Notes under the pieces: generated by a model
Told to the model about the DNA's origin: nothing
The model's database searches: none
What the model saw: only the letters and a program-made list of their open reading frames with translations
Made by a program: the position numbers and the translations under genes
Shown here: one piece after another, positions 1 through 15,800 of the stretch
Position numbering within the stretch: position 1 is the first letter of the stretch
How the letters are laid out: each line of letters starts with the position of its first letter
DNA from: Erpobdella octoculata
Taxonomy: Eukaryota > Annelida > Clitellata > Hirudinida > Erpobdellidae
Reading direction: 5' to 3'
Length of the DNA: 64,000 nt
Assembly (NCBI GenBank): GCA_963978895.1
Contig: OZ022239.1
Coordinates: 37,996,330-38,060,329, forward strand

Positions 1-67
1 CTCTTTTATCTCTTTCCTCTTTCTCTTTTTATCTTCCCTCTCTTTTCTCTCTCTCTCTTTCTTTCTG
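1..67. repeat. CT-rich polypyrimidine tract
   Basis: The window opens inside a run of C and T only, with CTCTTT and TCTCTC units. It may be the edge of a Helitron minisatellite or a simple repeat. Confidence 0.6.
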
Positions 68-1372
68 TGCTCAAAATTAAAATTTTAACGGCTTAAAATG
101 TATTAAATAGAACAATATAAGTCAAAGAGATGCCCCATCAGCCATGGAAGAAATTTGATACCTAAAAATAAATGTATGCGTCCATAACGTTCTATTATCT
201 TAAACGCATAATTTGTTACAATTATCTTAGCATTAAAAATCAGTGAATAACAAAACACTTTTTTCTTACTTTTTCATGGGAACGGTACTAATTTTATGCG
301 TATTTTTTTAAACCTTATACATGTAATCTCGTTTTATTTTTGTACGAAACTGTTTCATAGTTTTTCCAAACTTGGGTGAAATAACTTTATAACTTTTTGA
401 TTACACAATAATAAATTATAAACACAGGCAAACAACAATAACACAGTTTTGAAAACCGCTGAAAGGGAAATGAACGCAAAGCGAGATGGTCATATTTGAT
501 TTCGGATTACCTAAAATTGCACCTTTTCGGCAGTTTCGCATAAAGGGTAAAACATTATTGTATGAATAAATAAATAAACGAGCAGTGAATGGTTCCATTG
601 TCTTCCATAGACGGACAGCTCAGCATGTCATTGTCATGGTTCAAAAATCAGGACTCAACTTTAATTATTGTCGCGAGAAAGTTGCTGGAAAAACAGATCC
701 AAAAATAAACATTTTTTTCGGTAATCTTTCACTTTAGAGGATGAATTATTTCCGCTATTTACCATAACACTTAGTAAAATTAAATGTAGTATTAAACTAC
801 CATAGTGAAACGTTTTAAAGAAGTTTTGTGATGAAGAAAAACTATTTATTGCTAGTTTGAGAGAATATCAGTCGTAGTTGAACGATTGGTGATTCACTGG
901 CGTTTATAAACAAAAAGAAAAGTTAAGATATGTTTTCAAGCAGAAAAAAATTGATGGAGATATTAAAATTTTTTTTTATAATAATCAAAAAAGTTTGTAA
1001 TGACATAAGAGCTAATTGATGGTTTGTACCCTTTCGGTTTTAAAGATAAAAGGCGCTCAATCGCCTCTATCACAAAGCGAGTTGTTTTAATATGGGCGCG
1101 TCTTTTATCGGAGTCATTTGACACGTACTAACACCGATAGCTCAAATAATTCCAGGTTCCATCTTAACGCTTAACTCTATCAATTGACTCCTAATTCGAG
1201 CAGGAGTTACTGGGGTTAACATTGAGATTCACTTGCGTAAGCAATTTACAAACGCGCCCATTACGTGATTGCATTCAAATTTTATTTTATTTTTTTATAT
1301 AACGATTTGTTCAACAAAGAATCTTTAATGATTTGTCTAGAGGTGCGGAATTTCCGCTTAGTAGAGCCGTAT
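68..1372. other. Unannotated A+T-rich DNA
   Basis: No reading frame, RNA or repeat structure was recognised here. The only notable point is a more GC-balanced stretch at about 1020-1260. Confidence 0.4.
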
Positions 1373-1380
1373 TTATAATG

Positions 1381-2459
1381 CAGAGGCGTGGATTCAGCAA
1401 AATGTTGAGGGGGGCGAAGATTTTTTAACTTAAACCCAGATAATCTTCAAACAAAAATGACCATCCCAATATAGATTTGTATGTTATATTTTCATGTAAA
1501 TCATCCTATTAGTTAAAAACAGTTAAAAAAAGTTATCTTTTATTTAATATTGAATGCAGACAAAAAGCGTTTAAATTATGAATGTAACAAAAAGTATCGA
1601 CGTTTTTCAATTTTACAAAATTGTCCACTGAATCATCAAGATAAAATAGACTAAGGGTACTAAAAGATTGAAAAATACTAGCAGAGATTTAAGTAACTGG
1701 ATACTAATCAACAAGTATGATAAATACTGTTTTCATCAACTAATCTAAATTCTCAATCATGTGTGAGCTAATAAAAATAATTTAAAATGAATTAGAAAAA
1801 TCTTGGTGAGAGAGCTCTAGCAACCGGGTAGGATAAGAATATGCTATCTGTTCCTTAAGCTAGGACAGATACAAGGTTCTAAATTTCCTACGAGTTCGAT
1901 CGGATGGACCGAAAGCAAGCAATCAATCAATAAATCCATTAAATTTCTATAGCGCTATTTCCTTGGCGTTCAATAGCGCTCGGACACGAACTTATTAAAC
2001 AGATACGTTTTAAGCCCCGACGGAAAACAGTGAGAGAAGTAGATTTAGTAATAGAAGTAGGAAGAGAGTTCCAGAGAAAGGAACCAGAGAAGGGAAAAGA
2101 GCGTACAGCAAAAAAATGCTGAACAGAAAAAAAGAGTGGAGAAGAGCAATTTTCAATTTTAAACATTAGTCAGCAAATTTTAAAAATCACCTTATATCTA
2201 AGAAGAAGCCAGAGAAGAAGAAAAAGATATGGAGTGATATGAGAAAAGTAAGAGGCGCGAAAAACTAAGCACTAAAAGATAAAAAAATATTAGCTGTAGA
2301 TTATAAGTAATATAATTCAAAAAGTATGATAAATAATGTTTTTATCAACTAATCTAAATACTCATTCATGGGTTAGCTAGAAACATATTTTTTCTATTTG
2401 GTTGAAAAATCTTGAGGGGGGCCATGGCCCCCCTCAGCCCCCCCCAATCCACGCCTCTG
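1381..2459 (-). mobile_element. Non-autonomous hAT element carrying a LINE ORF2 tail, copy 1
   Basis: Terminal inverted repeats CAGAGGCGTGGATT bound the element. The 8-base target duplication TTATAATG (1373-1380 and 2460-2467) is perfect, which is the hAT signature. The right end carries a 24-base GC palindrome centred on GGCCATGGCC. On the minus strand, 2166-1939 encodes a LINE-type C-terminus (SGSFLWNSLPTSI). A second copy lies in the opposite orientation at 38432-39435. Confidence 0.88.
1939..2166 (-). pseudogene. LINE ORF2 C-terminal fragment captured inside hAT copy 1
   Basis: RSFPFSGSFLWNSLPTSI followed by LTVFRRGLK matches the extreme C-terminus of CR1/L2-like LINE ORF2 proteins. No reverse transcriptase motif precedes it within the element. 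Confidence 0.65.
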
Positions 2460-2655
2460 TTATAATGACATTTTATTTTCTTAGCATCTTTGCGAAAGAA
2501 TGGAGGGTTAGTTCAGATATGTGTTACAAAAAACTATTTCCAAGCTGTACTAGTCCTAATTAAAATCGATTAAATACTGAATATACATGACTGGTATTGT
2601 GTTTTTGGCACAAGATAGGTTAAAAATGGTTACGCTATTTTGAGGTCTAATAATG

Positions 2656-3800
2656 TCAGTGGCGGATTTGAATTTTTCCACCCCTAGCAAAAACGAAAAC
2701 CTCCATCTTATGACCACCTTATATGATTATGCCAAAAATTAAACTTTCAACATATAAGCGGTATACTCTGTATACGTATAATCAGATATAATTCAAAACG
2801 TTTATTACAAATCGAATGGCACATACAATGTGATTAGAAGGTTTTTTGCATAGAGGTCTGGTTGGTTGGTATAATCGTTGATGAAGTTAAATAGTTATTA
2901 AATCTGACTGAAACGTCATAAATGTCACAATCGCTTGAGAATTCAGTCGCCCATCAGTCATTTTGAAGTGAGGTGAAAAAGATTTTTTATATTGACATTA
3001 GAGGCGCTCTAATGTGAAAGTTAGCAAAACAAACATCAAGATTAGAAGGCAAAATACTGTTTCAAACTCATCAAACCGATATTTTTGAGCACCTAAAGTG
3101 GTTGTGAACCGATTTTGTAAACCAACTTAACCAACATTTTGTCGGCCTAAAACATTTTCTGCCCCTAAAAGTGTATATGAGGTGGTCGGGCGCTGGTGGT
3201 ATAGCGGTAAGGCATTCACCTGTGGACTTGAGACGCCCTGAGAGTGGGCGGTTCGAATCCCGCTGGCGTCACCAGCGTTTGCAAAGATAGGCGCCTTTAA
3301 ATGACTGCCTCTGATTGTTCTGCCTAAATGGGCCAACGAGTGAGTAAAAGTTGGATGAAGTGATTCGTGGCTTAGAAGTCTAACTATTACCGCCAAGTTG
3401 AACATTTTCTATCTTTTTATTTATTTATTAGAAGAGTTCATAACTTTGAGAAAAATCTTGTGGCGTCTTTTTTTTAGATTTAGGCATGGCCAGAGTGTGC
3501 CCACCAGTAAGGAGCCTCCACCAACCGCAAAAACTACATGTGATTATAATTTAACTCACTGTTGTTGGTATGCCATATAACATAACAGTCGATTAAGTAC
3601 AGTAAATGCAGTCACAAAACAAAAACAAAGGGACGTAGAGTCATTTCAATGTGGTAATATCTTTTGTATTTTCTTTGTTGCAAATTCAGCTACTAGGTCC
3701 TTGAAGTTGACCTCACGTAGAATGTCTGTTTCTGCTTCTATGCTCATTAGAGCCAGATGAGACAGCAATTTCACATTTGTGTAGCAATCTGTAGGCCTAA
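2656..3800 (-). mobile_element. hAT transposase relic with nested SINE
   Basis: An hAT-type end (CAGTGGCGGATTT) lies at 2656. On the minus strand about 3775-3645 reads LSHLALMSIEAE then VAEFATKKIQKI and a stop, the C-terminal dimerisation end of hAT transposases. The left end is thus the element's 3' terminus. A SINE at about 3190-3430 interrupts it. The catalytic core and the other terminus were not found, so it is dead. Confidence 0.6.
3190..3430 (+). repeat. tRNA-derived SINE, family A copy 1
   Basis: An A box (TGGTATAGCGGTAAGG) and a perfect B box (GGTTCGAATCC) lie within 70 bases, followed by a tRNA-unrelated body and a (TTTA)n tail. The CCA-acceptor pairing needed for a working tRNA gene is not seen. 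Confidence 0.8.
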
Positions 3801-6180
<2,380 letters not shown>

Positions 6181-6690
6181 ATGAGCACTCAACCAGCTGC
6201 ACCTTCAAAGTTTAAATTCAAATTTCACAAAATTGATCAAATTGCAGGTAGGTAGAGGTAGTTAAGATTTCACAAAAGCGCATAAGTTGGTGTCTTGATA
6301 TATGCAATCAATTTTAAGCACTAGAGTGTGCTACATCCCAGGTAGAGATAAATTTGAATTGAATTCATACTTTTTTTTATTTCTTTTTTGATACGTTTAA
6401 TACATTTAACCAAAAGTTCAAATGCAGCGTTGAAACAAAATAGAAAAACTTTAACAAACCGACATAAGCAAGTAACCGTCCTTAATAGAAACCGATTCGT
6501 AAAAAAATCCCCGTTATATTGTTTTCAGGACATCACTAAGAACGTAAACGCTTTGTACGATGCTTTCCTGCCCATCATCACATTCACCACGCCTGTTTAT
6601 CTATATCGTCCAGTCACGTTGAAATTGTGCGTTGAAAAATTTTGTATTGGTAGAAATTGTAGAGCTTTGCACAGCAAATCAGATTAATTT
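6181..6690 (+). CDS. Possible two-exon plus-strand gene fragment, unknown product
   Basis: ATG at 6181 reads MSTQPAAPSKFKFKFHKIDQ up to a good donor (GTAGGT, 6250). A TTTTCAG acceptor at about 6521-6527 precedes DITKNVNALYDAFLP in a stretch with more even base use than its surroundings. The simple join is out of phase and hits a stop, so an exon may be missing or the two pieces may be unrelated. I do not recognise the product. Confidence 0.22.
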
Positions 6691-6699
6691 GCATATAAC

Positions 6700-7956
<1,257 letters not shown>

Positions 7957-8432
7957 AGAAATATAAAACCATAAAAATAACTAGATTTAACTTAGAACTA
8001 ATTTAAATTAAAAAATAATACATATCCATTTTGTGTTGCCGTAGCAGGTACATTAAAGTTTTTAACCGTTGTTTTTTTTATTAAATTAGGTTATTTCACA
8101 ATATAAAATCGTCTATTTAGTCGTTCGAAAGTTTTTATCGCTAATAGGATTTTACTCTTATATTATTTTTATCAGAACTGGTGTCAAACTCAAAGCATTC
8201 TTTAGCGGTTCGAATGTTTGTTGACATGACTCTGACCAATCAAACGTTGCACTCCTCTCCGTAAGCTTATATAATTTTTTTGCAATGCTGGAAAAGTTGG
8301 CCACAACACGTCGATAATGTGGGCACAAAACAAGAAAGGTTCTTAATTCATGAAAATTTCTCGGAACAGGCCAATGGTTAACCGCTTCAATTTTCTCAGG
8401 ATCGGTTCCAGCACCTTCGGCAGAACTATATA

Positions 8433-9075
<643 letters not shown>

Positions 9076-9081
9076 TATATA

Positions 9082-9292
9082 TATTTTTTTTAATTGAAAT
9101 TTAGCACACGCTTTTTCCAAAACAAGTTTTGCTCAAAGGCGAGAAAGGGAGCCATTTGTAAGCGCCTACCCCTTCAGCAATGCGAGTGAACTCCTTGCTT
9201 GAGGGAGTTGCGCTGGTGACGCCGGTGAGGCTCAAATTGCCAACCTAACGATCGACAAGCGAACGCTCTACCGCTCTGGCACCAGATGACCA
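9082..9292 (-). repeat. tRNA-derived SINE, family A copy 2, inside gypsy pol
   Basis: The minus strand begins CTGGTGCCAGAGCGGTAGAG (A box region) and carries the family body CAAGGAGTTCACTCGCATTG. It lies exactly between the gypsy YLGHL codons and the Helitron-like element. Confidence 0.78.
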
Positions 9293-10050
9293 AGATATTT
9301 CACCTTGCTTTTGAAAAGTGCACACTTCGCCGGATTTAGCTTCATACCAGCATCCCTGATCCTTTTGAAAACTTCTTCAAGATTGTGTAGATGCTTTTCA
9401 AACGTCTTTCCAACAACAATAATGTCAAGAATAATAAATAATAAATGTCATCAATTATAAACAAGACACGTTCTCCAATTTATTCCTTGTAACAAATACT
9501 CCATAAGTCGCTCGAAAGTTGCAGGTGCGTTGCACAGACCAAATGACATCACTGTAAATTGCTACAACCCGTAAGCTATTGAAAAGGCAGTTTTCTAACA
9601 ACCCTGAGAATGTATTCCCACCTGTAAATATCTTCTCTTGAGATCTAAAATAGAATACATTTGAGGTTCCGTAGTGTATCGATAGTGTCATCAATTCTGG
9701 GCATAGGGTAACTATCCTTTTGTGTAGCCTCATTCAACATTCTGTAATCGGCACACAAATGCAGCGAATTATTTTTTTTCTTAAGTATTACCGGTGAACT
9801 CCTTGGACTATTGGATGGTTCAATAACTTCTTGTTTCTTCATCTTTTCCAGCATCTTTCTAGCTTCATCTCGCTTTGCCAGTGGAAGCCTTTGTGGCAAT
9901 TGGCGAATGGGCTCTGTATTACCAGTTCGAATTCGGTGTTCAACGATTTTTGTTTTTTTATTGTCTTCTTAATCAGTAGCTATTTTAATCACGATACTCT
10001 TCAATCAACTTTCCCACTTTCTCATATTTCCTTGGTCCAGTGATGCTTTC

Positions 10051-10423
10051 CAAAAATTTTACCAGGGGGTTCGCATTCCAAAGTGAATATTTTCTAACAT
10101 TTTTTTAACTATTATTATTTTCATTGAAATATTATTTGTGACAGTTGCACACTAGCTGATGAATATTAAACTATCAGTAAAAAATGTATCATTCATATTC
10201 ACTTTTATTTTGTTTACTAATTGGATACGACACAGAATAATTTACATAAACTAAAATTCTGAAGTTTCATATATTCATACATATTATTATAACGTTTGCT
10301 GGGTCAATTTATCCTTATATGTAAAGTTTTATTTGGCAAGTGACGACAACTAAGTTGATATTTGATGAAAGTAATTTAGGTTCTGACATTTGATTAAGTT
10401 ACTTTTAAAGGAAACGGTACATT

Positions 10424-10425
<2 letters not shown>
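10051..10425. other. Unannotated A+T-rich DNA within the gypsy/repeat cluster
   Basis: No reading frame or terminal repeat recognised. It separates the gypsy reverse transcriptase from a Helitron 5' fragment. Confidence 0.35.
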
Positions 10426-10492
<67 letters not shown>

Positions 10493-10685
10493 GAATATCT
10501 GTCTATCTGTTGCATTTTCCTATAAAAAGGACATAGTTGCACCTTATTGTTTTTCCAAAATAATTTTTTTAAATAATAATATTCTCAGACATACCAAATG
10601 TACACAAAAAATTTCATAAGAATCGGTTCAGCCGTTTCGGAGTTCAATTTCAAACACTATGACACGAGATTTATATATATATAGA
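10426..10685 (-). mobile_element. Helitron-like 5' fragment with AT array
   Basis: Reversed copy of the element at 8433. The minus strand starts TCTATATATATATAAATCTC at 10685 and shares AACGGCTGAACCGATTCTTA, then runs into an AT array (10426-10489). No 3' hairpin or CTAG was found, so it is truncated. Confidence 0.65.
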
Positions 10686-10689
10686 TTAA

Positions 10690-11630
10690 TCATTGAAAGT
10701 ATTTCCAAATAGCTACTTGATTTTCACAATATTCTTTCGAGTTGGATTTTTTCACCTTGGTTTCAACTGCTGAAACAGCCAGCTTGTTACATAGGGAACT
10801 GCGTTCCAAGTGTTCAATGGGCGACCAATTACGAGAAAGCATAGGCAGAAGAGGCGGGAAGCAAATGCCTTCCAACTTTCGAACGTCTATAATTTTCAGA
10901 CAATCAGGGGTATGAGATAAAATCAAGAGCAAATTTTTGGTAATAGTGACTAGTCTATACAAGCGTTTCTGTGATAGCCCTGCTATTAAGAAGCGTTATA
11001 CAAATGTTTTTTACATTACATTACAATAAGATTAATTGAAAGTAATTCGTTCGAACCATAGCATGCACATGAGCGAGTTTGTGCGAACCCCTGCGAACCC
11101 CCAGGAAAGCACTTCTTGGTTTTAGTAAAGTTTTAGCGGCCTCAAGCGGTGCTTCAATTTGCGAGTACTTCATTCTGTTTTTGAAGCAACTTCCTAATAT
11201 TAGCTTGCTTCCGTCTATATATGGTTCACAAAATCTGCTATCGTTAATTTGATTAACATTTTTATATCGTAGCGAGCTGAAATTTTGCACACATTCCTAA
11301 GTCGGATGACAACAGCCTCAGAATTTGAGCCCGATCCCAAATTGCCGATTCCAGGAATCGAACCCACGGCTTTCACTTTCTCGGTTTCATGGATCGATGC
11401 ATTCGCTTTGGCGATGTATGACAAAACTCAATTTTGGTTTTTCCTAGCGAGCTGGAATAAGATATGTACTTAGATTTGGATAGTGATTAGACAGTTTCTG
11501 ATGTTGTTTGAACATGATTGGTTTGTCACAGCAGTATAAATTAATAGTGATGAAACAGTTTCTGACTAGTTTTTAATTCAAAAATTTATAAATTTTGTTT
11601 CTCTGGCTTATTTTTAGCCGAAAATTAAAA
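10690..11630. other. Repeat-rich stretch, partly unrecognised
   Basis: A 90-codon minus frame at 10962-10690 has no recognised domain. On the minus strand around 11350 there is a perfect tRNA B box (GGTTCGATTCC), so a SINE may lie at about 11290-11430, but its A box is not clear. Confidence 0.3.
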
Positions 11631-11634
11631 AAGA

Positions 11635-12012
11635 AATTTAAAAAAAATAAATAAACTAATGGGAAAAATTCCTAGAAAAAGAAGCAACTTCTTGACAGAG
11701 TTTTTGTATTGTCAAAAACCTGCAAAAATGTAGAAAATAATTTCTGATCACATCCTTTTATATTGACATGAAAGTTGTTTCAGGATTGTTTTGTGTGGTA
11801 CATGTAGATGTATGATATATGATGAAAGAAATTTATTCTTTCTCTCATAATAAGTCATTTTTAAAAACGATCCTGAAGCAACTTTTCTGTTAATATAAAG
11901 GGTGTGATCAAAAATTATTTTCTATTTTTTGGCAGGCTTTTGACAATACAAGAACTCTGTCAAGAAGCTGCTTCTTTTTCAAGGAATTTTTCCTATTAGT
12001 TTATTTTTATTA
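11635..12012. mobile_element. Foldback MITE 1
   Basis: Two arms of about 150 bases (11635-11790 and 12010-11860) are inverted copies with about 90% identity by eye, around a short AT-rich centre. Matching outer pieces are AAACTAATGGGAAAAATTCC and AAACTAATAGGAAAAATTCC. It sits between the protease and reverse transcriptase parts of the gypsy relic. Confidence 0.75.
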
Positions 12013-12029
12013 TTTTTACCAATCACCGT

Positions 12030-12600
12030 GTTACATGCCAATATGTAATCGATTGGGCTGCATACCGCCATTCCGTCAATTTTTATTATTCGCTTGTCGC
12101 ATTCTGTCACGTTCATGACTCTGACTGGCACGTAGCTTCCTGACTCCGTTCATACCAGTGTTTTTCCGATCATTAATCCATGTTTTTCAACTCCGTTCAG
12201 GGGCTTGATGAACCCAACAACTCTTGAATTTTTACCGTTTTCTATTTTTGCCTAAACCGAAAATTCTGACTGGGCAGGTACAACGATGCTCTTTGTTACC
12301 AATACTCGTTTTACCGAAATATTTCGCTTTTATAGTAAACAGGTTTTTCCAAATCCCCAGTCTAAATGTTTTCATTTTTAAATCCAATGCAAAACCCTGT
12401 GCTCTCATGAAGTCAAGTCCAAGTCTTCCTCTATATCGGCAACCAAAAACTGATGCTGAAAAGTCCTATTTCCCAGCTTAATTTTAATTTGAATTTTACC
12501 AACTACTGGAGCAAGCTCCCCAAGTGCAGCTTTAAGACAAATGTGTTTTTCACTTTGCAAAACATCTCCTTTAGCCAAACAAGGCTTTTTACGGCTTATT
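12030..12600 (-). pseudogene. Ty3/gypsy aspartic protease relic
   Basis: The minus strand reads GKIQIKIKLGNRTFQHQFLV then ADIEED, a frame break, and LGLDFMRAQGF, the C-terminal half of a retropepsin fold with its LGxDF motif. The catalytic DT/SG triad upstream was not found. Orientation and position fit the same element as the reverse transcriptase at 10050-8160. Confidence 0.72.
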
Positions 12601-12603
12601 AAA

Positions 12604-12609
12604 TTTATT
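12604..12609 (-). promoter_or_regulatory. Possible poly(A) signal of the NCAM-like gene
   Basis: AATAAA on the minus strand about 95 bases past the stop. A single hexamer in A+T-rich DNA is weak evidence. Confidence 0.35.
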
Positions 12610-12699
12610 GGCTGCTAAATTTTCATTTGAAGCTGCTTAAAATAAAAAGAGCTCTTTTTATCTATACAATGGTTTTTTAATAACCTAATATTCACTTTG

Positions 12700-12824
12700 C
12701 TAAAAATGTATCTGAAAAAAATAATTGATTGTTGCTACAAAAAAGAATATGATAAAATCTGATGTTTTAGAGTTTATAGCGGCTGCAAAGTTGTCTTCTT
12801 TGTAATCAACTTCAATCATGGGAT
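12700..12824 (-). CDS. NCAM-like last coding exon with GPI-type hydrophobic C-terminus
   Basis: The exon is in phase after FN3-2 and encodes an acidic linker (EVDYKEDN), a small-residue patch (AAAINSKTSD) and a terminal hydrophobic stretch rich in F, I and V, then TAG. No charged cytoplasmic tail follows the hydrophobic stretch, which fits a GPI signal better than a single-pass receptor. An alternative transmembrane last exon could exist but was not found. Confidence 0.72.
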
Positions 12825-15800
12825 CTGAAAAATATAAGCAGGAATTAATGTTTGTTATAAAATCTTAAAATAGGAAAAATAATTCAATCAATATTTATTC
12901 GTTTATAAAACGGAAATGTTTAAAGGTTTTTAAAGCACTTTTTATTGTTCTGGAGAATTAATTTTTATATGCAGGTCTATTTCAGGCGACAATACATGAA
13001 TTCGTTTTCAGATTCATTGCTAAAGTAAAAATAAGATTTTTTAAGAATATTACAAATTTGAAAGTGGCTTAATACATAGTTATTTGGGTTTATATTTATA
13101 ATCATCAAATATCTTTGGGAAGATATTTAAAACAAAACGCTAACAATCAAAACGATTAATAATTCGGGTTCTTCTGGGATGGTTTTATATATAATTAAAG
13201 TTATTAAAATGAAAACTATTTTTGTACCTTTCTTTTTCTGCTAATATTTACAAATCCATCTAAGACAATAAAAAAACGGAAAAGGTTATACCAGGGGCAA
13301 AGATTATAAAATTACCCCTTCTCAATTCTGTTTATCCCGAACAACATTGTGAAATTAAAAATTGATATTTTGTTTTTTACATAAAATTTTTAATTTTTAA
13401 AAATGTTTAAAGGTTTAATTAATCTTATTTTATAATTCACTGATATTTCATCCAATCAATCTGCAAATTTAATAGAATGTGAAATCCACAGTGACAAATA
13501 AACCCACCAAATGTCAACTGGAATGGTGTTAAAATTTGTTTTTTGGTTTTTTGGAGTGGTATAGGGTCCCAACGTAGGTTCAAGCAAGCATTAAAGCAAT
13601 CAATCAGGTAAACACGGTGAACTTAATATAAAGGGTTAAACAAAAAAAACCGTTAAAAACTTCGTTTGTTAAAAATCTAATCTTTAATAATTTTTTAATT
13701 AGGTGACTAAAAATGTTTTATAAAATATATTTTAATGATATTAAGTTTATAAAATATGAAAACACTTACCACAGTCTTCTAATTACTTAATATGTAAAAT
13801 ATGTGAGAATTGAAAATTTAAGAAACTTTCGAATCGATATGGAATACACAAATTTTTTTTTAGTTTTTTAAACTTGAAAATTAAATGTCGCTTTTTCTAA
13901 ATAAACTAAAATTTTAAAATTTGTTTCTCTCCATAAAATTTGTAATTATTAAATTTTTTTAAAAGTTTTAATTGCTTTTATTCTATAATTCACTCAAACG
14001 TTGTTCAATCAATTTGAAAATTTAACAGAATATAAAATCTGCATCAACAAATAAACTTACCAAATTGTAGCTTGATTGTGAGGATTAACAATATAAGCTA
14101 TTTTGATTCAATATAAAATAAACAAATATTTTATTATAAATTTTTAAAATAAAACAATAAATATTGCTTTTTTCAAGATAAAATATTTATTTTTAATTTT
14201 TTTAAAGGTTTTATCGATTTCATTTTATAATTGACTTATTTTTTGTCCAATCCATATGAAAATTTAATAAAATGTAAAATTTCAGCTTGATTGGATAATG
14301 GAAAGTTGTTTTTTTAGTGTTATAGTGTGCCAACGTGTAGCTCAAGCAGCAATCAAGCAAACACCTTGAAGTTAATATCAAGGATTTAAAAAGAAACTTG
14401 TTTTAAGTTTTAAAACTCAGTTCAATAGAAACTGCTTATTGATAAAGATTAAATAATTGAGCAAAGCTAATACATATTTTTTTAAAATTCAACTTGAAGG
14501 GGTCAGTAGAGTAAAGTGTGATCACTTACAATACTTAGTTGTGACCAGGGGCGGATCCAGGGGGGCTAGGGGGGCGCCCCATCCCCCATTGTAGACTAGT
14601 TAAAATAATTCACATTAAACAAATCATTAAACAAATTTAAATTATGTACATAATATTTAGTAATAAACTTATAAATAAAATCAATTTTAAATAAAAGTAA
14701 ATTTAGTAAAGAGTTAAGCGCTCAATCAATGTTTACGATCGTTTCCAGCATAAACATTGTTGAATTTCTATTTATAGCACACACATTTTTAGAATTATTA
14801 GGTAGTTACACTTAAAAATTTTTGTATGAGGTGGCAAATCCATTATACACGAATACATTTGTAAACAATACATTAATAGCAATGGTATAAAAAATGTCAT
14901 CCATTTTTCAGGAGGGGAGACTTTTCTTGCCCCTATGGGCGGGCACTCATGGATGCGCCCCACCTTAACAAAATTCTGGATCCGCCCCTGGTTGTGACAA
15001 TTAAATAGGAAAACAATTATTATATTATTTTATAAATTAGTTTTGATTTAAACATTTTGATTTTTTACAAGCTGCAGAGAAAATCAAATTTGTTTCATAC
15101 GCAGTAAACAAATGAATTTTTGAAAGAACTGCTGCATTAATAAAGTATCATGCTTGACAAAGGACTGCACCGGTCCAGCTCAGATCTTTTTTATATTTTA
15201 AGACGCATTGCATTTTTTGCTAAAAACGTGAAAATTCAATAAGCCAATTGTTTTTTAAAAGAAATTTATCTACAAATAATTTTTTTTACATTTGATTGAA
15301 AGTAAAAAAAAACTAGCCATTTTATCAAAAGAGTGAATTCTAGAGAAGAAACTAAGTTGACAATCCCAAAAATTGACAATAAATTTTATAACAAATAAAA
15401 CGATTAATTTATATACAAATCTCACCAAAATTAGTTTTAAATATGAATTCAGGGCTGGCGGTTGACCATCCTACATCATTGAGAGCGAGAACTTCCAACT
15501 GGTAGTACGTATCTGAGATCAGGCCTTGAATTCGATAAAACATTGACGGATAACTGATGTCTACATTTTTAATTCGTCTCTTCCATTCTCCTATAGGTTT
15601 GTAAAGTTTGAAAGTTCCCGGCTGCACAGATACCTTTGAAATAAATTTAAATGCTGGCAACACACACACACACACACAAAATGTTATAATTTTGGCGTCC
15701 CACCGCACAAGGACTTTGATAATAATGCCTAATGCTAAATTGCCTTTATAATTTGTTTTTGTAAAACAAATACGATAAAATTTACTAAAGCTAATTAGAT

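Noticed and set aside
3190..3280. Functional tRNA gene (A and B boxes present)
   Set aside because: The same tRNA-like head occurs at four sites with a common non-tRNA body and an A/T tail, and no complete cloverleaf acceptor stem was found. It is a SINE.
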